In this document: piece by piece, positions 1 to 4,549 of the stretch
How the letters are laid out: every line of letters starts with the position of its first letter
Numbering within the stretch: the stretch's first letter is position 1
Source of the DNA: an uncultured Megasphaera sp.
GTDB lineage: Bacteria; Bacillota; Negativicutes; Veillonellales; Megasphaeraceae
Length of the DNA: 7,100 nt
Assembly: GCA_902464195.1 (NCBI GenBank)
Contig: CABQJB010000105.1
Location: 1 to 7,100 of the forward strand
Reading direction: 5' to 3'
The notes under the pieces: model-generated
Seen by the model: only the letters and a program-made list of their open reading frames with translations
The model's database searches: none
What the model was told of the DNA's origin: nothing
Translations under genes and position numbers: made by a program

Positions 1-44
1 TGGAAAAATATGACAAAGATTTCTAAGAAATTTACACAAAATTC

Positions 45-542
45 TTGACATACCCGCTCACGGAAGACCATCTAATCGGCCATACACAGGCCGAGCGGAG
101 TCACTACGATTTAATCAGCATCGTCTTGGTCTGTCTGGGAAGCAAAAGCCATAGGCAGTTAAAAGGTATTTTGCGGCTGCTGAATATGCTACTCTTGGAT
201 AACATCGGTTCGCAAGAAATGCAAGAACTATTAACGACAGAATTTAACATAACGATGACACCGCATTTAGAGAAGGGAGTGGCAGAAATGTGTAACTTGA
301 GCGAAGGCATTGAACGGCGTGGAGAATTACGTGGCCGTAAATTGGGTGAAGAAGTAGGTGAAAAACGTGGAGAACTACGTGGAGAACTACGCGGCAGGAA
401 AATCGGCGAAAAAGCGGGGAGAAAGGCTTTAGGCACTTTGCTCCAGAAACTGATACAGGAAGGCAGGAAAGAAGATGTTGACCGCGTATTGCGGGATGAT
501 GAATACCAGGAACAATTGTTGCGTGAATATCATTTGAAATAA
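45..542 (+). pseudogene. Truncated Rpn-family (PD-(D/E)XK) nuclease/putative transposase, C-terminal fragment
   Basis: The translation matches what I recall of the C-terminal part of Rpn-family recombination-promoting nuclease/putative transposases. It shows a YDLISIVLVCLG segment, an LRLLNMLL helix, the block MTPHLEKGVAEMCNLSEGIE, and then a charged tail of repeated RGELRGRK/GEK units. Intact members are roughly 300 residues, and the catalytic PD-(D/E)XK core lies upstream of this segment, so about half to two thirds of the protein is missing. The frame is closed upstream by TAA at 24-26. The only usable start is TTG at 45, with no Shine-Dalgarno in front of it. I read this as a decayed fragment, not a functional gene. 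It could instead be the 3' end of a frameshifted gene whose start lies outside the window. A hairpin terminator follows the stop. The family call is from memory; confidence in truncation is higher than in any activity. Confidence 0.65.
312..425 (+). repeat. In-frame degenerate repeat encoding RG-E-LRG-RK units
   Basis: The 14-mer CGTGGAGAAYTACG occurs at 318-331, 366-379 and 378-391. The last two overlap as a 12-bp tandem duplication, so every copy stays in frame. The product is a charged helical tail (GELRGRK, GEKRGELRGELRGRK). Tails of this kind are common at the C-terminus of the family and vary in length, as expected from slippage or unequal recombination. Confidence 0.7.
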
Positions 543-558
543 GAAGTAATCATTTATG

Positions 559-590
559 ACGGCGCTGTCTTTATTGGATAACGCCGTTTT
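559..590 (+). terminator. Rho-independent terminator after the Rpn-family fragment
   Basis: Stem ACGGCG at 559-564 pairs with CGCCGT at 582-587 across a 17-nt loop and runs into TTTT, then ACTTT. It starts 17 nt after the stop of the plus-strand fragment. The loop is long and the stem only 6 bp, so this is a modest terminator. Confidence 0.5.
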
Positions 591-609
591 ACTTTCCTCG
601 GACTCAGAT

Positions 610-622
610 GCGGCTGCGCCGC
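610..622. repeat. Short GC hairpin, probably part of intergenic repeat copy A
   Basis: GCGGC (610-614), loop TGC, GCCGC (618-622) form a perfect 5-bp hairpin. It is flanked by GACTCA at 601-606 and 628-633. Repeat copy B has a hairpin with the same TGC loop but a different perfectly paired stem (6994-7006), so the two look structurally related. Confidence 0.5.
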
Positions 623-640
623 GAACAGACTCATGAAATA

Positions 641-732
641 AACGCAGTTCGCAGGCGGCCGGTCGCAGTTCGCAAAAAATGGCCAGTAGCCGTATGCGTA
701 GAGGCCTGCCTCCCATGTTAAGGGGAGGGGCC
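641..732 (+). repeat. Dispersed intergenic repeat, copy A
   Basis: It begins with the 12-mer AACGCAGTTCGC (641-652), which also opens copy B at 6944. A second CGCAGTTCGCA follows at 664-674, then AAAAAAT. Block 681-706 matches 7021-7046 of copy B at 21 of 26 positions, both containing TGCGTAG. It ends in a hairpin: GGCC 703-706, bulged TG, CCTCCC 709-714, loop, GGGAGG 723-728, GGCC 729-732. No ORF is supported here. It resembles palindromic noncoding repeats scattered through gut Firmicute genomes, but I cannot name the family. Confidence 0.7.
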
Positions 733-736
733 CACG

Positions 737-785
737 AAATAAGCCGTTACATGAAGTGATTTTTGCTTCATGTAACGGCTTATTT
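737..785. terminator. Strong bidirectional terminator, 20-bp perfect stem
   Basis: Positions 737-756 pair perfectly with 766-785 around a 9-nt loop. On the plus strand the hairpin runs into a T-rich tract (TATTTTTTTA from 781). On the minus strand an A-rich run precedes the stem and it ends in TTATTT. It lies 11 nt past the stop of the minus-strand operon, so its main job is probably ending that transcript, while also blocking read-through from the left. Confidence 0.9.
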
Positions 786-795
786 TTTTACTTAC

Positions 796-1578
796 TTATT
801 TTCCTTGGAATACCGGTTTGCGTTTGTTCATGAAGGCGGTGATCCCTTCTTCAAAGTCCGCAGACTGCGCGCATGAGTTCTGATAGAAAACTTCCGTAGG
901 CGCATACGCTTCAAACCCGGTGAACATGCTGGCATAGAGCATTTTTTTAATATAGGCATAGGATTTTGCCGGTCCCTGGGTCATCTTTTTGGCGACGGCC
1001 ATGACCTGGTCCATCAGGGTGTCCGCCGGGAAAACGCCGGTGACCATGCCGATTCGGACTGCTTCTTCGGCGCCTACCGGCCGGCCCGTGGCGAACATTT
1101 CAAAAGCCCGGGTGGTGCCGATGATGCGGGGCAGGAGATAGGCACCACCTGTATCCGGCGCCAGGCCGATGTTGACGAAGGCCTGCAGGAATTTGGCTTT
1201 ATCAGACATGTAAATCAAATCCCCGGCCAGTGCCAGATTGGCCCCGCCACCGGCAGCGGCTCCGTTCACGGCCGTGATGATGGGTTTGGTCATGCGTTTC
1301 ATCTGCAAGGGGAGCGCTGCGACGGCTTCGACAATCGGCGCCATGGTGAAGCGCGGTTTCTTCACTTCATCGATGAAGTAGCCAATGTCCCCGCCGCCGC
1401 TGAAAGCCCGGCCGGCACCGGTCAGGACGATGACTTTGACCTCTTCGTCTTGTTCACAATCGGACAATGCCTTGGAGATGGCCTGAGCCATGGGGATATC
1501 AATGGCATTGAGGTTCTTTGGGTTATCCATGACTATCGTAGCGATATGGTCTGTTACTGATACATGTACGAGTTCCAT
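796..1578 (-). CDS. Crotonase-fold enoyl-CoA isomerase/hydratase family protein (PaaG-like active site)
   Basis: This 260-residue protein has the usual length and layout of the enoyl-CoA hydratase/isomerase superfamily. Oxyanion-hole segments are FSGGGDI (59-65) and AAGGG (108-112), followed by LALAGDLIYMSDKAKF and the loop IGLAPDTGG (137-145). Aligned by eye to mitochondrial crotonase, the two hydratase glutamates are replaced by Asn114 and Phe134. Asp142 in PDTGG sits where PaaG-type enoyl-CoA isomerases keep their catalytic aspartate, and the LLPR that follows is also PaaG-like. I therefore favour double-bond isomerisation of a cytoplasmic acyl-CoA over water addition. An automatic label would be enoyl-CoA hydratase. 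The start is set by AAGGAGGT (plus 1587-1594), 8 nt upstream. It is the last gene of the operon, 18 nt after the CoA-transferase, and ends just before a strong terminator. Confidence 0.88.
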   Translation of the reverse strand: MELVHVSVTDHIATIVMDNPKNLNAIDIPMAQAISKALSDCEQDEEVKVIVLTGAGRAFSGGGDIGYFIDEVKKPRFTMAPIVEAVAALPLQMKRMTKPIITAVNGAAAGGGANLALAGDLIYMSDKAKFLQAFVNIGLAPDTGGAYLLPRIIGTTRAFEMFATGRPVGAEEAVRIGMVTGVFPADTLMDQVMAVAKKMTQGPAKSYAYIKKMLYASMFTGFEAYAPTEVFYQNSCAQSADFEEGITAFMNKRKPVFQGK

Positions 1579-1596
1579 AATGAAAGACCTCCTTGA

Positions 1597-3144
1597 TTAT
1601 AAACCTAAATGCAGTACGTCATCGGTGAAAATCCGTGGATCCATGGATCTTAAATCGGGAGAGACGGCGACGGGGAAGGCAATCTGATCGAGGACCTGGG
1701 TCTGTAAGTCGATACCCGGTGCTATTTCGACCAGCATCGGCCCATTGGCAGTCAGACGGAAAACGGCCCGTTCTGTAATATACAGGACTTCCTGTCCTTG
1801 GGCATAGGCTTGTTTGCCACTGAAGGAAATTTGTTCGACTGCCGGGACATATTTCTTGATTTTGCCTTCTTGTTTGATGACGAGCTTCCCGTCTTCGACG
1901 GCAACTTTCAGGCCGCCTGCCGTGAGACTGCCGCAATAGCAGACTTTCTTGGCTGTAGATGCAATGTTCAGGAAGCCGCCCGGGCCGACCGTGCGGCCAT
2001 TGAATTTCGTGACATTGGCATTCCCATCTTTATCGACTTCAGCTGCGCCTAAGAAGGTAATATCCAGGGCGCCGCCTTCGTACCAGTCCATCTGCCGGGT
2101 CATATCGACGACGTATTCTGAATTGGTGCAGGCGCCGAAATCCAGGCCCGATGCGGGGACACCGCCGACGTGGCCGCATTCGACGGTCAGCGTGATTTTA
2201 TCGGAGCAGCCATCTTCTGCGCAGACCGAAGCGATGCCTTCGGGGACGCCGAAACCGAGGTTGACGATTTGATGGGGCTTCAATTCCAGGGCAGCCCGGC
2301 GGGCAATGAGGCCGCGGGCATCCATTTTCAATTTAGGTACGTCGTCGAGAGGGATGCGGTATTCCTGGGCCCAGTTCGGATTATAGTCCGGGTGGCCGAA
2401 GGTCATGGGATGCTGGTCTTTAGGTGCGACGACGACGTAATCGACCATGAAGCCCGGTACGATGATGTCCCGCGGGTTCAGGGACCCGTATTCGCAGACG
2501 TTTTCGACTTCGACGATGACGATGCCCCCGTTATGTTTTACGGCCTGGGCCGTGACCATGATGTCGCATAAGCAGGGTTCATGTTCACACGTGATGTTCC
2601 CTTTCGTATCGGCTGTCGTACCGCGGATGATGGCGACGTCCATGGGGAAGGCTTTATAGAAGAGGAATTCTTCGCCGTGGATGTGGGTCAGTTCGACGAG
2701 TTCTTCCGTCGTGATGCGGTTGGCCTTGGCACCGCCGTGGCGGGGATCGACGTACGTACCCAGGCCGACTTTGCTGAATAGGCCCGGTTTCCCGGCGCCG
2801 ATTTCCCGATAGAGCTGGGACATACTGCCTAATGGCAGGATATGTGCCGGAATTTCGTTATTGTCAATCATCTTCTGTAATTTCGGATTCATGTTGCAAT
2901 GGGCTGAAATGGCTTTGGCGACCAGGCCTTTATGGCCCAGATGGTCGACGCCGCCACCGCGAGCATCGCCGACGGCAGCATCCCAGATGAGGGTCAGGTT
3001 CCGGGGTTTGCCCGTTTCCAAGAATGATTTTTCTACTTCAGATAAGACATATTCCGGGTTGGCAACGGCTACGAATCCCGATACAGCAACGGATGAACCG
3101 TCTTTGATAGCTTCGATGGCTTTTCTTGCACTTACGACTTCCAT
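1597..3144 (-). CDS. Family I acyl-CoA:acetate/propionate CoA-transferase (Pct/YdiF-like)
   Basis: The 515-residue protein has the fused two-domain layout of Pct/YdiF CoA-transferases. The N-terminal half contains SGFVAVANPE (22-31) and VGLGTYVDPRHGG (126-138). The C-terminal half contains NLGFGVPEGIA (295-305), LTVECGHVGGVP (319-330) and GLDFGACTN (333-341). Glu322 in VECGHVGG is the expected nucleophile that forms the glutamyl-CoA thioester. The enzyme would move CoA from acetyl-CoA or another short acyl-CoA to a carboxylic acid, activating it without ATP. Length and motifs look intact. It resembles recalled Megasphaera elsdenii Pct but is clearly divergent, so the preferred acid is open. 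AAGGAGG lies 7 nt before the ATG. It begins 22 nt after the dehydrogenase and is co-transcribed with it, an arrangement recalling the E. coli ydiF/ydiO pair. Confidence 0.93.
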   Translation of the reverse strand: MEVVSARKAIEAIKDGSSVAVSGFVAVANPEYVLSEVEKSFLETGKPRNLTLIWDAAVGDARGGGVDHLGHKGLVAKAISAHCNMNPKLQKMIDNNEIPAHILPLGSMSQLYREIGAGKPGLFSKVGLGTYVDPRHGGAKANRITTEELVELTHIHGEEFLFYKAFPMDVAIIRGTTADTKGNITCEHEPCLCDIMVTAQAVKHNGGIVIVEVENVCEYGSLNPRDIIVPGFMVDYVVVAPKDQHPMTFGHPDYNPNWAQEYRIPLDDVPKLKMDARGLIARRAALELKPHQIVNLGFGVPEGIASVCAEDGCSDKITLTVECGHVGGVPASGLDFGACTNSEYVVDMTRQMDWYEGGALDITFLGAAEVDKDGNANVTKFNGRTVGPGGFLNIASTAKKVCYCGSLTAGGLKVAVEDGKLVIKQEGKIKKYVPAVEQISFSGKQAYAQGQEVLYITERAVFRLTANGPMLVEIAPGIDLQTQVLDQIAFPVAVSPDLRSMDPRIFTDDVLHLGL

Positions 3145-3166
3145 AATGATACCTCCTTTATATACT

Positions 3167-4300
3167 TTATTTCAAAAGCGCTCCGCTGATGACGATGCGC
3201 TGGACTTCATTGGTGCCTTCGCCGATTTCCATGAGCTTGTTATCGCGCAATAATTGTTCGACATGGTATTCCTTGCTGTAGCCGTTGCCGCCGAAAATCT
3301 GGATGGCATCGAGGCAGATCTGTGTAGCGTGGGTCGAGGCGAATAATTTGGCTTCAGCGGCCTGGCGGGAGCAGCGGACGCCAGTCGATTTCAGTTCGGC
3401 TGCATCATAGAGCATGAGTTCCATGGCATCCGTGTACATGGCCATATTGGCCAGTTTGAAGGCGATGGCTTGGAATTTGGCGATGGGTTTTCCGAAAGCC
3501 GCCCGCTCTTTGGCGTATTTCATGGCTAAGGCCATGGCATGTTGGGCAATCCCCGTAGAAATAGCCGTACAGCTGATGCGGCCGCCGTCCAGACCTTCCA
3601 TGGCGTAGACGAAGCCCATGCCTTCTTCGCCTAAGAGAGCGTCTGGCGGCAGTTTCATGTCATCGAAGGTCAAGCCGTGCGTATCGGAGCTGCGCATGCC
3701 CATCTTGTCTTCTTCCTTGTTGATGAGCAGGCCCGGCGTCCCGGCATCGACGAGGAAGGCGGAAATGCCTTTGGCTCGTTTATCCGGGTCCGTCACGGCC
3801 ATGATGACATAATAATCGGCGATGCCGGAATTGGTGATCCAGGCTTTGGACCCATTGACGACATAGCTGCCGTCTGCCTGCTTTTTGGCCCGTGTGCGCA
3901 TGCCGGCTGCATCGGAACCGCAATCCGGTTCGGTCAGGCCGAAGGCACATAATTTCCCTTCGGCGATACCGGGCAGGTACTTCTGTTTCTGTGCATCAGA
4001 GCCATGGCGGATGATCATGTCCGTGCAGACCCAGCTGATTTCCGAAGCCATTGCGAAACCGGCATCAGCCCGTGCCAGTTCCTGTGTGATGATGGCACAT
4101 TCGATGTCGCCCAGGCCGGCACCGCCGTATGCTTCGGGGACCGGCGTGGCCTGCAGTCCGACGGCCTTATATTTTTCATATAAAGCGGCGTTCCAGCCAT
4201 GTTCATCCATATCACGGCTTAGGGGTTCCACCTCTTTCTGGGCAAAACTCCGGGCTAAATCGCGGATAGCTAATTGTTCTTCTGTAAATTTGTAAGACAT
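3167..4300 (-). CDS. Acyl-CoA dehydrogenase, short-chain type, FAD-dependent
   Basis: The 377-residue protein is full length for the acyl-CoA dehydrogenase family. Visible signatures are FGLTEPDCGSDAAGM (120-134) and WITNSG (154-159) in the FAD/substrate region, RAAFGKP (266-272), QIFGGNGY (334-341), and the catalytic-base segment IGEGTNEVQR, with Glu361 as the likely base. It would interconvert a saturated acyl-CoA and its 2-enoyl-CoA, exchanging electrons with an electron-transferring flavoprotein. No ETF genes are in the window, so the partner must be encoded elsewhere. The motifs fit butyryl-CoA dehydrogenase-like enzymes, but glutaryl-, isovaleryl- or another short-chain specificity cannot be excluded from sequence alone. 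It is the first gene of the operon, with AAGGAGGT 7 nt upstream, and lies about 68 nt downstream of the inferred start site of the putative sigma-54 promoter. Confidence 0.93.
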   Translation of the reverse strand: MSYKFTEEQLAIRDLARSFAQKEVEPLSRDMDEHGWNAALYEKYKAVGLQATPVPEAYGGAGLGDIECAIITQELARADAGFAMASEISWVCTDMIIRHGSDAQKQKYLPGIAEGKLCAFGLTEPDCGSDAAGMRTRAKKQADGSYVVNGSKAWITNSGIADYYVIMAVTDPDKRAKGISAFLVDAGTPGLLINKEEDKMGMRSSDTHGLTFDDMKLPPDALLGEEGMGFVYAMEGLDGGRISCTAISTGIAQHAMALAMKYAKERAAFGKPIAKFQAIAFKLANMAMYTDAMELMLYDAAELKSTGVRCSRQAAEAKLFASTHATQICLDAIQIFGGNGYSKEYHVEQLLRDNKLMEIGEGTNEVQRIVISGALLK

Positions 4301-4378
4301 GCTAAAGACCTCCTTATCGTGAATGACTCATCGGATTCATTGTGTTTATCCTGAGCATTTGGCTTTCACTAATATATA

Positions 4379-4394
4379 TGAAAGAATCGTGCCA
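4379..4394 (-). promoter_or_regulatory. Candidate sigma-54 (-24/-12) promoter of the acyl-CoA operon
   Basis: The minus strand reads TGGCAC-GATTC-TTTCA. The -24 element is a perfect TGGCAC and the spacing to the -12 element is exact, but the -12 box has TTTCA where TTGCA is usual, losing one of the most conserved bases. Predicted transcription starts near 4368. The divergent neighbour encodes a sigma-54 activator, which strongly supports the assignment. I found no better match in 4301-4513. Confidence 0.65.
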
Positions 4395-4474
4395 ACAAAA
4401 ACGATACAAAATAAGCCATTATGAACTAAAAAATGATACAGGATGAAGCGGAAAACTGAATAGTAAAGAAAAAA

Positions 4475-4489
4475 TGAAACAGTGTGTCA
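4475..4489. promoter_or_regulatory. Imperfect palindrome, possible operator
   Basis: TGAAACAGTGTGTCA pairs at 6 of 7 positions around a central G. It overlaps the third direct repeat and lies just upstream of the probable -10 of the regulator gene. It could be a dimeric operator or a chance extension of the direct repeat. Confidence 0.4.
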
Positions 4490-4502
4490 CTTTGATATAA
4501 AA

Positions 4503-4508
4503 TATGAT
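4503..4508 (+). promoter_or_regulatory. Possible -10 element of the regulator gene
   Basis: TATGAT matches TATAAT at 5 of 6 bases. No convincing -35 lies 16-18 bp upstream, so the promoter may be weak or regulated. A start near 4515 would fall just after the ATG at 4514, giving a leader of about 35 nt before the ATG at 4550. It is embedded in the fourth direct repeat. Confidence 0.35.
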
Positions 4509-4533
4509 ACAATATGAATCAGGAATCCAGCGA

Positions 4534-4540
4534 AAGAAGG
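4534..4540 (+). promoter_or_regulatory. Ribosome binding site that decides the regulator start
   Basis: AAGAAGG sits 9 nt before the ATG at 4550. The alternative ATG at 4514 has no Shine-Dalgarno and is probably at or upstream of the transcription start, so 4550 is preferred and the protein is 754 rather than 766 residues. Confidence 0.65.
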
Positions 4541-4549
4541 AATACGGTC

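Larger units (their letters stand above)
4396..4511. promoter_or_regulatory. Array of four phased 13-bp direct repeats, putative activator binding sites
   Basis: Four copies close to AAAAAATGATACA lie on the plus strand: 4396-4408 (11/13), 4428-4440 (13/13), 4469-4481 (12/13, TGAAACA) and 4499-4511 (12/13). Start-to-start spacings are 32, 41 and 30 bp, near whole helical turns, so all would face roughly the same side of the DNA. Relative to the inferred operon start they centre at about -34, -66, -107 and -137. The first abuts the -24 box and the last overlaps the probable -10 of the regulator gene, which would allow both activation and autoregulation. The copy at 4469 also opens a 15-bp imperfect palindrome (4475-4489). 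The bound protein is inferred. Confidence 0.6.

Noticed and set aside
45..73. TTGACA at 45-50 as a -35 promoter box
   Set aside because: No -10-like hexamer lies at 16-18 bp, and the bases sit within sequence that still resembles Rpn-family coding DNA (TYPLTEDHLIGH).
429..716. 95-codon minus-strand open frame across the left intergenic region
   Set aside because: It runs through the 3' end of the Rpn fragment, a terminator hairpin and repeat DNA, with no Shine-Dalgarno and no recognisable product.
4301..4368. Riboswitch or attenuator in the operon leader
   Set aside because: The leader is only about 68 nt, and the best pairing is a 5-bp AATGA/TCATT stem, too weak to support a structured element.
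4359..4380. TTGGCTTTCAC on the plus strand as a second sigma-54 promoter
   Set aside because: Only TGGC matches; there is no -12 TTGC at the right spacing and it would point away from the operon.
4514..4549. ATG at 4514 as start of the regulator
   Set aside because: There is no Shine-Dalgarno, it overlaps the promoter and fourth direct repeat, and the extra 12 residues look unconserved; ATG 4550 has AAGAAGG at 9 nt.
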